Notes: a model not told the origin generated them from the letters alone. Positions 8,601-16,663 are shown, numbered from the stretch's first letter. The stretch is DNA of 64,000 nucleotides from Arthrobacter burdickii (GCF_030433645.1 NZ_JAROCG010000001.1:1798001-1862000); one strand, 5' to 3'. Translations and numbers: made by a program.

Positions 8601-9756
8601 GGCCTCCGAGGTGACGGGGGAGGGACGCGGCCTGGTGGTCGAATACCTGCCGAACGGCACCGGGATGCCCAGCTCCGAGCACGACGGCGTGGAGAGCGTC
8701 GCCGTCGAGGTGAACCGGGTCGTCGAACTCGTCTTCGAGCACATCCGCCGCCGCCCGAACCTCTCACTGGCCGTCGTGACGGCCAGTGCCCGGCACGCGG
8801 CCCGGGTGGGGGAAGCCATCCGCATGCAGATGGCGGAATTCCCGTGGGCCGCCGGCTTCTTCACCCCGGGCAGGGAGGCTTTCCGCGTCGTCCCCGTCGA
8901 GCGCGCGGGCGGCCTCGTCCGCGACGACATCATCTTCTCGCTCGGGTACGGCCGGACTCCGCACGGACGGGCACTGCACACGTTCGGTCCGCTGTCGGGC
9001 CCGGACGGCCGTCGCAACTTCGTCATGGCGATGACGCGGGCCCGGCGCCTGCAGCATGTGCTGACGTGCTTCGAGCCGTCCGACCTGGATCCGGACCGGC
9101 TGACCACGGGCGCCCTGGACTTCTTCGAGCTGCTCCAGCGGGAACTCGGCAGTGACGCAGGGCGAAGCCCTGCCGCATCCGGCGGGAACGAGGATCCGCT
9201 GGTGGCGGACCTCGTGGACCGGCTGCGGCACCGCGGCGCCGAGGTGTGGGACCACTACGCCGGTGTCCTGGACATCGTCGCGGTACGGCCGGCGGACCTC
9301 CGCGCGGACGGGAGCGCCGCCGCAGTGCAGGACGAGCGCCCTGCTCCATTGGCCATCGAATCGGACGGCACCGGCCGCTACGGGTCGATGTCGGTGCGGG
9401 AGCGCAGCCGCCTGCGCCCCCAGGTCCTCGAGCGCATGGGCTGGCGGTACATGCCGCTCTGGACCATCGAGGTCTTCACGGATCCGGAGGGTTGCGCGGA
9501 GCGTGCGTCTGCCCTCATCGGGCTGCCGCCGCGCGAGACCCCGGACCAGCCACGGACACGAAAGGACCCCGCTGGCATGCGGAAGGACGAGCAGCACCCC
9601 GAGGCCGGGACGGCCGCCGGCGGGACCGACAGGGCCGGCGATTCGTCGCCCATCATCCCGAGGACCGCGGGCGAGGACGATCCCCGGTCCTGGGGAGACG
9701 CCGAGAGCAACCACGACGAGTGGCTCAAGGAGCAGCGTCCGCCGCACTGGGGCTGA
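5695..9756 (+). CDS. DUF4011 superfamily-1 helicase-like protein with C-terminal MTES_1575-type nuclease-like domain; ATPase motifs degenerate
   Basis: A 1353-residue multidomain protein. The N-terminal ~250 residues look like DUF4011 (ERGIDVGYLAAGTASW, then LNAPILLTAVSL). A superfamily-1 core follows, but its motifs are altered. Walker A reads PPGTGQTQT with Gln343 where the Lys should be. Motif II reads DGES (residues 875-878) instead of DEAx. Motif III reads GDDRLAGPT instead of GDxxQLPPT. Motif VI keeps TRAR. The C-terminus (LDIVAV, then AIESDG, RSRLRPQVLERMGW) resembles the restriction-endonuclease-like MTES_1575 domain that ends many DUF4011 helicases. Start chosen at ATG 5695; a GTG at 5747 with an upstream GGAAAGAAGG is an alternative. 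Substrate and role unknown. Confidence 0.8.
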   Translation: MPIWSRSARDNAGKKAVVPEQDQRDAGRTPADQPHADRQGARSEQRPAPSDDAAQDFLLPWLEGLGPQATGDTLLHFRPSAGTSIDLTHAHPSGLAQLLAGRRTRLSTLLRDPVQYSAAKAAARALRAKIFELGTERGIDVGYLAAGTASWRSVDDSGRSETLNAPILLTAVSLTVHPSQDDYELQITEQARMNPALVRHLRHHQGLQVDPPAIARLAYGTARFDPHPVLERMRALSADVRGMSVEHRILVSTFADLAGVKGDPALRPDHPVLAALMASARGDAAAASALSGSADELSFPPADERDPAEELLILDADRAQQDVLDLASAGVSVAVATPPGTGQTQTALNVAARSAAAGSRVVVAAERRGSLNEFVQDLDGLNLGSLVLQVGSQTGPVQLREAVIRALVRNEKAAEPQLETLHATLTGHRHQLMEHVRSLHNVRSRWGCSPYQAMQSLAGLTALDPSPSTTVRLKRSVLDSIADRRDLTERLQRAAELGSFSKASTESPWYGAQLLNRKETEHAHGLAEQLSTEIPELRGKVQRVAEHSHITLGGTFKEWGEQLELLVAVRESLDKFTSDIFDRPVTDLISATAPSSWRKERDIEMSSMTRSRLRRVAKEYIRPGVHISDLHTSLLEVQQQRTLWTRYALTERHPSVPTGLAEIHASYRSVEVLLAELTTILRPTAGSPDLAALDLDGLEALLRDLALDKDTLETLPERTLLLDEMREQGLGELLADLAAREVPAERVGPELELAWWQSALEAMISGDDYLAMSDGDSLRRLEAEYRLADNAHVASGPARIRWTLAERWRAAVEAHPEDAARLRQELKEGTLTLEVFAALHRDLVAALLPVWAVSPLTIRGAVPEGYTFDTAVILDGESMSLQSAVPCVARASQVLVFGDDRLAGPTRFSIEVQSADRASTLEPLPSAFDSLREVLPVRGLTEIYRGVDRALDTYLSESFYGGKLSRLPQASEVTGEGRGLVVEYLPNGTGMPSSEHDGVESVAVEVNRVVELVFEHIRRRPNLSLAVVTASARHAARVGEAIRMQMAEFPWAAGFFTPGREAFRVVPVERAGGLVRDDIIFSLGYGRTPHGRALHTFGPLSGPDGRRNFVMAMTRARRLQHVLTCFEPSDLDPDRLTTGALDFFELLQRELGSDAGRSPAASGGNEDPLVADLVDRLRHRGAEVWDHYAGVLDIVAVRPADLRADGSAAAVQDERPAPLAIESDGTGRYGSMSVRERSRLRPQVLERMGWRYMPLWTIEVFTDPEGCAERASALIGLPPRETPDQPRTRKDPAGMRKDEQHPEAGTAAGGTDRAGDSSPIIPRTAGEDDPRSWGDAESNHDEWLKEQRPPHWG

Positions 9757-9793
9757 TCGTCTGTCGGTGTCCATGCATGTCCCTAGGCGCCCT

Positions 9794-10465
9794 TCAGGGT
9801 CCGGTGGTCAGGACGAGGTGGACGTCGCCCGAACTGGAGGACCCGGCGAGGGCCTCGGCGTCCGCCGCGCGCGCGGCGACGACCACCAGCCCGCCCGCGT
9901 CCCCGGCGCCGGGCCAGGTGCTGCCGGTACCGCCCGGGGACGTCCAGAGCACGGCGACGGAGCGGGCCAGGACGGTGGACTCCGCAGCGACGTCGTAGCC
10001 GTTGCCCGTGCTGAGGATCACGTCGACGAGCTGGCCCGGGGCGAGCAGCTGGACGGTGGCGGGATCGGCCGGCCGGAGAGGGACCGCGACGGTGCCGGGT
10101 GCGGTGCCGGTCAGCAGTCCGTCCCCTACGAGGGCGGTCGAAGCCAGGGGTGACCCCCGTGACAGGGGAGCGGCCAGCTGCTGGCCCAGCACCTGCTCGG
10201 GCAGGCTGAAGGTGTCCCTGGTGAGGGCCTCTTCGGGGAGCTGGACGATGGCGATGTCGGCCTCCGTCAGGACCGTCCCGACCGCGAGGTCGTGCGACGC
10301 GCTGACCACCGCCGTCGTCGGGTAGTCATCGCCTACCGCAGCCTCGACGGCGACCCCGGCCGCCGCGCTCAGGAGCAGGCAGGCGAGGAGCCGCTTGTGG
10401 CGATGAACAAGTCTGCGGAGCCGGTACCGGAACGGGGCCCTCAGCAGGCGGCTGGACGGCGTCAT
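9794..10465 (-). CDS. SAF-domain membrane-anchored protein (CpaB/RcpC-like)
   Basis: A 223-residue protein with an arginine-rich N-terminus, one membrane helix (LLACLLLSAAAGVAVEAAV, about residues 29-47), then a SAF domain. The SAF domain contains the usual run from VSASHDLAVGTVLTEADI to ALVGDGLL, followed by a CpaB/RcpC-like segment with PGQLVDVIL. CpaB/RcpC proteins belong to Flp-type pilus assembly. No other pilus gene is nearby, so a pilus role is only a possibility. It is transcribed convergently with the DUF4011 gene, and the two stops are 37 bp apart. Confidence 0.75.
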   Translation of the reverse strand: MTPSSRLLRAPFRYRLRRLVHRHKRLLACLLLSAAAGVAVEAAVGDDYPTTAVVSASHDLAVGTVLTEADIAIVQLPEEALTRDTFSLPEQVLGQQLAAPLSRGSPLASTALVGDGLLTGTAPGTVAVPLRPADPATVQLLAPGQLVDVILSTGNGYDVAAESTVLARSVAVLWTSPGGTGSTWPGAGDAGGLVVVAARAADAEALAGSSSSGDVHLVLTTGP

Positions 10466-10588
10466 GGACCGACCCTAGGCGGCAGGACCCGCAGGCTGCT
10501 CCGGTGGCCGGGCTATGTGGACAACGGACCCATGGAACCTGCGTACGAGCTCAGCTTGCGCCGGGTGGTGCAGGACGGCGCGGGCGCC

Positions 10589-10882
10589 TCAGGACGACGC
10601 GACAGCCTTGCCCGACGGGGACGCCGCGGCGGGGGACGGGGAGGATGTCGTCGTGCTCGGAGCCTTGGTGCTCGAGGACGACCCGGCATCGGTGCTCGAC
10701 TTCGTGTCGCGCGAGTCGGTGCGGTAGAAGCCCGAGCCCTTGAAGACGACTCCGACGCTGTTGAACTTCTTGCGGAGCGATCCGCCGCATTCGGGGCACA
10801 GGGTCAGGGAGTCGTCGGAAAACGACTGCTGGATGTCGAAGGCGTGGCCGCAGTCCTTGCAGGCATAGGCGTACATGGGCAT
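10589..10882 (-). CDS. FmdB-family zinc-ribbon protein
   Basis: A 97-residue protein with two CxxC knuckles (Cys8/Cys11 and Cys29/Cys32) forming a zinc ribbon, then the family segment KKFNSVGVVFKGSGFYRTDS and a low-complexity Ser/Pro/Ala tail. The first ATG has GGAGG at a suitable distance. FmdB proteins have been described as regulators of amidase/formamidase operons, but most are uncharacterised. It lies between the 5-formyl-THF cyclo-ligase gene and the SAF gene on the same strand, a common actinobacterial arrangement. Confidence 0.88.
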   Translation of the reverse strand: MPMYAYACKDCGHAFDIQQSFSDDSLTLCPECGGSLRKKFNSVGVVFKGSGFYRTDSRDTKSSTDAGSSSSTKAPSTTTSSPSPAAASPSGKAVASS

Positions 10883-10967
10883 GGAAATCCTCCTGGACGA
10901 ACTTCACGGTCCCCGGATGGCTCTTTCGGACGACTGCTGTTGGCACTCTCCGGGGTCGAGTGCCAGT

Positions 10968-11621
10968 CTACACCGACGAGCCGGCCGTCCCGAAGCGGAG
11001 CAGTCCGTCCGGGGTGAAGACCCCGCCCAGCGGCTGGTCGTAGGGCTCGGACGGGATGGTGCCTGCCGGGAGGACCTCGGACCGGTACACCACGCCCATC
11101 CGTGGGACCGCTCCCGGTGCGCCGAGCGGATAGCGTGCCAGGAAGCGGTCGTAGTAGCCCCCGCCCTGGCCGACGCGGTGGCCCGATCCGTCCACGCCCA
11201 GCGCCGGTACGAGGATTACGGCCACATCGGGCACCTCGTCGAAGGAGAAACGCTTGCCTGTCGGTTCCAGGACGGGCGCGCGCACCGACCGCTGCAGGGG
11301 AACCCCGGGGAACCAGGAGGCCCAGGACAACTGGTACTCCGGCTCGCAGATGGGAACGACGACGCCGAAGCCGAGATCGTGCAGTTCCTGGAGCAGCGGC
11401 GCGGTATCCGGCTCCGGGTCGACGCCGAGGTAGACGGCGACGGTCGGCCCGTGCCGCGGGGTGCCGCTCGGGGCGGAGGGGAGACTGCGGAGGTGCTCCA
11501 CCACGGCTCCGGCCAGTGCCCGTGACTGGTCCTGCCGGTCCGCAGGGTCCAGGGCTGCACGGGCAGTGCGGAGCGAGGCGCGCAAGTGGGCCTTCTCTGT
11601 ATCACGAGTGGAAGGAGTCAT
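10968..11621 (-). CDS. 5-formyltetrahydrofolate cyclo-ligase
   Basis: Converts 5-formyl-THF to 5,10-methenyl-THF with ATP, recycling folate. The 217-residue protein ends its core with the signature GQGGGYYDRFLARY (ATP/Mg site) and begins with the basic KAHLRASLRTARAALDPADR helix typical of the family. Length is normal. It is divergent from galU across a 56-bp gap. CACAAT, read on the minus strand 6 nt before the ATG, may be its -10 element. FmdB follows 85 bp downstream. Confidence 0.92.
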   Translation of the reverse strand: MTPSTRDTEKAHLRASLRTARAALDPADRQDQSRALAGAVVEHLRSLPSAPSGTPRHGPTVAVYLGVDPEPDTAPLLQELHDLGFGVVVPICEPEYQLSWASWFPGVPLQRSVRAPVLEPTGKRFSFDEVPDVAVILVPALGVDGSGHRVGQGGGYYDRFLARYPLGAPGAVPRMGVVYRSEVLPAGTIPSEPYDQPLGGVFTPDGLLRFGTAGSSV

Positions 11622-11664
11622 GTCACCATTGTGGCAACGACCCGGGAATCCTGCGGCCGTTATG

Positions 11665-11680
11665 TAGTGTGGTCATCATG
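11665..11680 (+). promoter_or_regulatory. -10 hexamer for leaderless galU
   Basis: TAGTGT at 11665-11670 lies 7 nt before ATG 11678 in the 56-bp divergent gap, with no ribosome binding site between. A leaderless transcript is inferred. Confidence 0.45.
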
Positions 11681-12580
11681 ACTTTGCAATCACGTGTGAC
11701 GAAGGCCGTTATCCCAGCGGCCGGCCTCGGGACCCGTTTCCTTCCCGCCACCAAGGCGATGCCGAAGGAAATGCTGCCCGTCGTCGACAAGCCGGCCATC
11801 CAGTACGTCGTCCAGGAGGCCGTCGATGCGGGCCTGTCCGACGTCCTGATGATCACGGGGCGGAACAAGCGCGCGCTCGAGGACCACTTCGACCGCGTCC
11901 CCTTCATCGAGCAGACCCTCGAAGCCAAGGGCGACCACGACAAGCTCGCCGCGGTACGCCGTCCGTCCGAGCTCGGGGACATCCACTACCTGCGCCAGGG
12001 CGATCCGAAGGGGCTGGGGCACGCCGTCCTCCGTGCCAAGCTGCACGTCGGCAACGAGCCGTTCGCCGTCCTGCTCGGTGACGACCTGATCGACGAGCGG
12101 GATGCCCTGCTCGAGACCATGATCGACGTCCAGGCCAAGACGGGCGGCTCCGTGATCGCCCTCATCGAGGTGGATCCCGAACAGATCAGTGCCTACGGCT
12201 GCGCCGACATCACCGAGATCGACGGCGAGAACCACGTCCGCGTCAACCAGCTCGTGGAGAAGCCCTCCGTCGCGGACGCGCCGTCGAACCTCGCCGTGAT
12301 CGGGCGTTACGTGCTCCACCCCCGCGTGTTCGAGGTCCTCGAGACCACGAAGCCGGGCCGCGGTGACGAGATCCAGCTGACGGACGCGCTGCAGACCCTT
12401 GCCGCTGCCGATGGCGAGGGATCCGGCGTGTACGGCGTCGTCTTCCGCGGCCGCCGCTACGACACCGGTGACAAGCTGAGCTACCTGAAGGCCGTTGTGA
12501 CGCTGGCGTCGGAGCGCGAGGACCTCGGTCCGGACCTCCGCGCCTGGATCAAGGACTTCAGCAAAGACATCTCGGTCTAG
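11678..12580 (+). CDS. galU: UTP--glucose-1-phosphate uridylyltransferase
   Basis: Makes UDP-glucose for cell-wall and exopolysaccharide precursors. The 300-residue nucleotidyltransferase has the signature AAGLGTRFLPATKAMPKEML near the N-terminus, the VVDKPAIQYVVQEA segment, the LLGDDL metal site, the LVEKP motif and the GRRYDTGDK C-terminal motif. The true start is ATG 11678; the open frame further upstream is unrelated. A RimJ-like acetyltransferase gene follows after 6 bp. In many actinobacteria glp/moeA lies between these two genes, and it is absent here. Confidence 0.96.
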   Translation: MTLQSRVTKAVIPAAGLGTRFLPATKAMPKEMLPVVDKPAIQYVVQEAVDAGLSDVLMITGRNKRALEDHFDRVPFIEQTLEAKGDHDKLAAVRRPSELGDIHYLRQGDPKGLGHAVLRAKLHVGNEPFAVLLGDDLIDERDALLETMIDVQAKTGGSVIALIEVDPEQISAYGCADITEIDGENHVRVNQLVEKPSVADAPSNLAVIGRYVLHPRVFEVLETTKPGRGDEIQLTDALQTLAAADGEGSGVYGVVFRGRRYDTGDKLSYLKAVVTLASEREDLGPDLRAWIKDFSKDISV

Positions 12581-12586
12581 CACGCC

Positions 12587-13216
12587 ATGTGGTCGGCGAG
12601 CAGCTGGCCCGTGACCCTGAGGACAGGCGCCTTGTCCCTGAGGCCGATCCGCCACAGGGACAAGGCGGCCTGGACCGCGTTGCGTCACCGCAACGCCCAG
12701 TGGCTCGCGCCCTGGGAGGCCTCCAACCCGGATCCAGAAGGGTTCCTGCCCACCTACCACCAGATGGTGCGCTCCCTGTCGGCACAGGCCCGGGCAGGAT
12801 CGGCCTTGCCGTTCCTGATCACGGAGCAGGAGCCCGGCTCGCGGGAGGATCGGCTGGTGGGCCAACTGACGGTCTCCGGCATCACCTGGGGATCCGCCAT
12901 GACGGCGACGCTCGGCTACTGGGTGGACTCCGATCGGGCCGGGCACGGAATCGCGCCCACCGCGGTAGCCCTTGCCACGGACTACTGCTTCGGGGATCTC
13001 GGGCTGCACCGGATGGAGATCAACATCCGCCCCGAGAACCGCGCGAGCCTCCGGGTGGTGGAGAAACTCTCCTTCCGCGACGAGGGGCTCCGACCGCGCT
13101 ACCTCCACATCGCGGGACAGTGGGCCGACCACAGGAGCTTCGCCCTGACCGCCGAGGAGGTTCCGCGCGGCCTGCTGACGCCGTGGCTCGAGGGCCGGCA
13201 GGCGCGCTCCGACTGA
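12587..13216 (+). CDS. GNAT N-acetyltransferase, RimJ/RimL-like
   Basis: A 209-residue Gcn5-related acetyltransferase. It opens with LRPIRHRDKAAWTALR, typical of RimJ-type ribosomal-protein alanine acetyltransferases. It contains the long strand GSAMTATLGYWVDSDRAGHG leading into the acetyl-CoA pyrophosphate loop, and then GLHRMEINIRPENRASLRV. It follows galU by 6 bp and precedes the GlpR-like gene. This is the standard actinobacterial galU-(glp)-rimJ-glpR cluster. The acceptor is inferred as a protein N-terminus and is not proven. Confidence 0.88.
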   Translation: MWSASSWPVTLRTGALSLRPIRHRDKAAWTALRHRNAQWLAPWEASNPDPEGFLPTYHQMVRSLSAQARAGSALPFLITEQEPGSREDRLVGQLTVSGITWGSAMTATLGYWVDSDRAGHGIAPTAVALATDYCFGDLGLHRMEINIRPENRASLRVVEKLSFRDEGLRPRYLHIAGQWADHRSFALTAEEVPRGLLTPWLEGRQARSD

Positions 13217-13292
13217 TCGCTCGAATGCCCCTCGGGGAATACGACGAGCCGACACACCGGAATCAATGCGGGAACAGGGGAGCAACTGCTCC

Positions 13293-13308
13293 TACGGTTC
13301 TAGGTGTG
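13293..13308 (+). promoter_or_regulatory. -10 hexamer upstream of the glpR-like gene
   Basis: TACGGT at 13293-13298 sits 7 nt before the GTG at 13306, again without a Shine-Dalgarno sequence. It supports GTG 13306 as the start. Confidence 0.35.
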
Positions 13309-14301
13309 GTCTTCTCCCTGGATAGCTCGTTGGTGCTCGCCGCAATCGTCGGATTGTGGCTGGTGTGGGTAGCGCCGTTCGTCCTTCGAAAGACCGTGCC
13401 GGCAGCCGCCGGCAACAGACGCCGATCGCCGAAGACCAGGACGGGCAGTCCTGGAGGGAGCATGATGACAATGACCGCGCCGCAGGACGATGCCGCACAA
13501 CCGGGGGAGACCCTGGATCCGCCCTCCGCGACGGCGTCCCCGTCGCCATCCGCTGCGCAGGCGGGTCCCGCGCCCAGGCCCTTCACGCCGCGGTGGGGAC
13601 GCATCGCCGTAGCGCTGGTAGGACTTCTCGCGCTCTGCGCCGCCCTCGTGACGCTCGTCCTCGGAGCCGTAGGCGTCGTCTCCCTCCTCGTTCCCCTCGC
13701 CTGCGTTGGCGTCGCCGCGGTGGCCGTCGCGGTCCTGAGGCTGCTCGCCGTCCGTAGCCGGGAGGCGCGCGTCAATCGTGCCTTCGCCGATGCCATGGCA
13801 CCCGTGCGGGCACCCGCCCCGGAACGCACCGACGTCGCTCCGGCGGTTCACTCTGCACCGAAACGCCCGACCACCCTGTTCAACGCCGAAGAGACCGCTG
13901 AAAGGCCACTCACCGCCATGGAACGGCGGACGGCGGCGCTCGCTGCGGCGGGCTCGTCCGTCGTGGATGTCCGCGACCAGGGCGTGCCGACCGAAACTAC
14001 CGAAGTCCCCGAAGCGGCACAGCCGACCGGGGCGACGGCGTGGGCTCCGGTCGAGGTACCCCGCCCCACCTACGTCGATGCGGCGAAGGCCGAACGCCAG
14101 GCGCCGGCCCCCCTGGGCCTCCCCGAGGCGCCGAAGCCGTCGACCAGGACACCCATCAAGACATCCGAAGCAGCTGCCCGGGTCGCCGCAGCAGCCGACA
14201 CTGCAGCGGAAAGCGCCGACTCCGCGGACGCGTCGGTGGGCTCCGATCCCGCCACCGGACGCATCAACCTGGACGACGTGTTGCAGCGCCGTCGCGCCTG
14301 A
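13306..14301 (+). CDS. GlpR-like membrane protein (gephyrin-like Glp receptor)
   Basis: A 331-residue membrane protein. The N-terminal helix SLDSSLVLAAIVGLWLVWVA followed by PFVLRK is characteristic of GlpR, the membrane receptor of the gephyrin-like protein Glp at the Corynebacterium divisome. Two further helices (about residues 105-145) follow, then a long Ala/Pro-rich, probably disordered cytoplasmic tail ending in GRINLDDVLQRRRA. Position after galU and rimJ agrees with that locus. The expected glp/moeA partner is missing from the cluster. Length and the disordered tail vary in the family; the role is inferred from homology and context. Confidence 0.72.
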   Translation: MVFSLDSSLVLAAIVGLWLVWVAPFVLRKTVPAAAGNRRRSPKTRTGSPGGSMMTMTAPQDDAAQPGETLDPPSATASPSPSAAQAGPAPRPFTPRWGRIAVALVGLLALCAALVTLVLGAVGVVSLLVPLACVGVAAVAVAVLRLLAVRSREARVNRAFADAMAPVRAPAPERTDVAPAVHSAPKRPTTLFNAEETAERPLTAMERRTAALAAAGSSVVDVRDQGVPTETTEVPEAAQPTGATAWAPVEVPRPTYVDAAKAERQAPAPLGLPEAPKPSTRTPIKTSEAAARVAAAADTAAESADSADASVGSDPATGRINLDDVLQRRRA

Positions 14302-14361
14302 CACCTCCGCAATGCCAGGGCCGGCCCCCGATGCCGTGCGCAGTCCCCGCGTAGGCGCAGC

Positions 14362-15645
14362 GTGAGGGCGAGGGAGGCACGCGTCATCCGGGAGCAGGAG
14401 ACGATCGTGCTCCTCGAATCGGACGCGCCGTCGGAGCTCCTGCGCTCCGCGCTCGCCACCGCCGGATGGGAGCTGGTCTCCTGGCAGCCGGGACCGCTGC
14501 ACCACCGGCCCGGTGCCGGAGTGACGGGGATCTTCTCCCTCGAGGTGCGCAGGTCGTCCGACAGGGACGGCCGGAAGGAACCGGTGCCGGTGCCGGTGCC
14601 GACGCACGCCTGCATCACGTCCTGCTCCATCGCTCATCCCGCCACCCGCGTCGAGGTGTTCCACCGCCGGGGTGCGGACCCCCTCTCGGTCTGGGTGCAT
14701 CCCGCCGATCCGCTGTTGCCGGGCCTCCCGCTGGCACTCGACCCCCTGCGCGTCACCCCCTTCGCGTTCGGCTCGGAGCACGACCCCTCCGAAACCATGA
14801 TCGAGACCAGGAGCTACCGGCCGCTGCGGCGCGCTGTGGTCCTGGTCCGGAACGGGGACGACCGCCGCTACCTGAAGGTGCTCCGCCGCCACGAGTCGGG
14901 GCCGCTCGCGGAACGGCACCGCATGCTGCGCGCTGCAGGTGTTCCTGCGCCCGCGCTGACCCGTGAGCCCGTGCAGGACGTCGTCGCCATGCATCCCGCC
15001 CCGGGGACACCGCTCGCCGAGCTCCTCATGCGCGACGGCGCGTCCGACGTCGATCCCTCCGCGTTGGTGCGGGTCCTCACCTCACTGCCTCCCGCCATCC
15101 TCGGACTGCCGGCGCGGCAGCCCTGGTCGGCCCGGGTTCGGGACTACGCCGAAGGCGCGGTTGCCGCCCTGCCGGCAGAGGCCCTTCGGATCAGGCGGCT
15201 GGCCGCAGCGATCGACGACCTCGTCCGTTCAAGCGATGCAGGCCCGCTTGTGCCGACCCACGGTGATTTCTACGAAGGAAACCTTCTCATCACGGACGGC
15301 GCGGTGTCCGGGCTCCTGGACGTCGATATGCTCGGCCCGGGACACCTCGTCGACGACCTGGCCTGCTTCCTCGGCCATATCGCCGTCCTGCCCGGATTGC
15401 ATGCCGGCTACGCGTACGTACCCTCCGCGCTGCTGCAATTCCTGCGGGCTTTCGACCGTCATGTCGATCCCGTTGCCCTCCGGAGCCGCGCCGCGGCGGT
15501 GAGCCTGACCCTCATCGCGGGAGCACGGCGGGGGGCTGCCGACACGGACGGGGCCGGCGAGGCGCTGTCCCGGCTGGAGATCGCCGAGCAGTTCCTCGCC
15601 GAGGCCTGGACCCTGGGCTCCCAGCGGGAGCGCCGCAGCGGCTAG
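14362..15645 (+). CDS. Aminoglycoside-phosphotransferase-fold kinase of unknown substrate
   Basis: A 427-residue protein. The C-terminal half has the APH/choline-kinase catalytic loop VPTHGDFYEGNLLI (HxDxxxxN) and the metal-binding aspartate in GLLDVDMLGPGHLVDDLACF. The N-terminal half (to about residue 150) has no domain recognised here; RSYRPLRRAVVLV, then RRYLKVLR, looks like the ATP-binding strands. GTG 14362 is used; GTG 14407, with GGAGCAGGAG upstream, is an equally good start. It sits 60 bp after the GlpR-like gene. A small-molecule kinase is likely; nothing links it to antibiotic resistance. Confidence 0.75.
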   Translation: MRAREARVIREQETIVLLESDAPSELLRSALATAGWELVSWQPGPLHHRPGAGVTGIFSLEVRRSSDRDGRKEPVPVPVPTHACITSCSIAHPATRVEVFHRRGADPLSVWVHPADPLLPGLPLALDPLRVTPFAFGSEHDPSETMIETRSYRPLRRAVVLVRNGDDRRYLKVLRRHESGPLAERHRMLRAAGVPAPALTREPVQDVVAMHPAPGTPLAELLMRDGASDVDPSALVRVLTSLPPAILGLPARQPWSARVRDYAEGAVAALPAEALRIRRLAAAIDDLVRSSDAGPLVPTHGDFYEGNLLITDGAVSGLLDVDMLGPGHLVDDLACFLGHIAVLPGLHAGYAYVPSALLQFLRAFDRHVDPVALRSRAAAVSLTLIAGARRGAADTDGAGEALSRLEIAEQFLAEAWTLGSQRERRSG

Positions 15646-15706
15646 GAACAGGAGGGACGCGTGGCCTCCTCCCGTCCGTCCCGCACGGCGCCGGGACGAA
15701 CCGTCC

Positions 15707-16579
15707 TCAGGCCGTTGCCGGCGGGCGGACCCGCGTGTCCATCCGCAGGACCGGCGTGCCGTCCGCGTCCGAGAGTTCGAGCTGCACCGCGACGTCGACC
15801 CCGGCGAGCGAGGTCAGGTGCGTACCGCCGCAGGGGATCTCCGCCCGTCCATCCGGGAGCCCGCAGATCCACCGGCGACGGTCGGTGAGGCCCGGTCCGT
15901 CCGCCTCGATGCCGATCGGTGCTCCAGTCGCCGTCCACGCGGCGAGCGTCGCGTTCACCGCCGCGGCGGTGGCATCCGTGTCCAGGTCCTCTCCGCTGAA
16001 GCCCTTCCTCCGCAGGGACTTGCCCAGGCGGTACCTGTCCGAGGAGCCGAGCTCCCCGATGACCGTCGTGTCGATCGCCAGTGCGTCGAAGTTCGGTGCG
16101 CCGAGCGCGTCCGGAGCCACGTCCTTCTTCCACCGGCCAACCAGGGCCCGGTTCAGGGCCAGCGAGGCGAGGTGGCATCCGGTGTGCCCGGCGGACACGG
16201 CCGCGCGATGCGCGCTGTCGACCCGCACGACGACGTCGTCGCCCTCGGCCGGTCCCTCACCGTAGATCAGGTGCACGACGACGAAGGCCCAGCCCTCCGC
16301 GCCCTTGCGCACCGGCGCCTCATTGCCCAGGTACAGGGTGGTCCCGTCGGTGGCTCCTACCACGCAGTCGGCCACGGGCCACGTGCGCGACCCGGCCTGG
16401 AGTTCGCCGCGATCCGGTCCCTGGTCCGGCCAGGCGGAGTCCACCGGATGGAAGGCCGTGGTGTCCAGCAGGACCGCGCACCGGCCGTCGTCGCGGGCCT
16501 CGACGTGGAGGACGCGGGAAGCCGATTCGACGGCCCCCTGGGGATAGGTGACGCGCGTGTCGGTCCTCGGCAGGGCCAT
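15707..16579 (-). CDS. AlaX-like alanyl-tRNA editing protein
   Basis: A 290-residue stand-alone homologue of the alanyl-tRNA synthetase editing domain. Such proteins hydrolyse Ser- or Gly-tRNA(Ala). The zinc site is complete: AGHTGCHLASLALN supplies the HxxxH pair and CGGTHLTSL the CxxxH pair. The N-terminal RCAVLLDTTAFHPVDSA matches the AlaX/ThrRS second additional domain. An Lrp-type regulator lies upstream on the same strand, 84 bp away across a short GT-rich stretch (16603-16640). Confidence 0.85.
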   Translation of the reverse strand: MALPRTDTRVTYPQGAVESASRVLHVEARDDGRCAVLLDTTAFHPVDSAWPDQGPDRGELQAGSRTWPVADCVVGATDGTTLYLGNEAPVRKGAEGWAFVVVHLIYGEGPAEGDDVVVRVDSAHRAAVSAGHTGCHLASLALNRALVGRWKKDVAPDALGAPNFDALAIDTTVIGELGSSDRYRLGKSLRRKGFSGEDLDTDATAAAVNATLAAWTATGAPIGIEADGPGLTDRRRWICGLPDGRAEIPCGGTHLTSLAGVDVAVQLELSDADGTPVLRMDTRVRPPATA

Positions 16580-16663
16580 GGTGCTCCTCGGGTGGTCGTT
16601 GCTGGCGGTGTTGCTGGTGGTCGATGCTGGTGCGGCAGGGTGTTGGCGGTTGGGCAGCGCGAT

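Noticed and set aside
6211-8742. 843-residue minus-strand open frame inside the DUF4011 gene
   Set aside because: Long antisense open frames are expected at this GC content; no family motif is present and the plus strand carries recognisable domains.
14362-15645. Antibiotic resistance (aminoglycoside phosphotransferase) call
   Set aside because: Only the general APH/choline-kinase fold motifs are present; gene context is cell-envelope housekeeping and nothing supports an antibiotic substrate.
16603-16640. GTTGCTGG-like imperfect repeats between the Lrp and AlaX genes considered as operators
   Set aside because: Too short, imperfect and directly repeated rather than palindromic to call a binding site.
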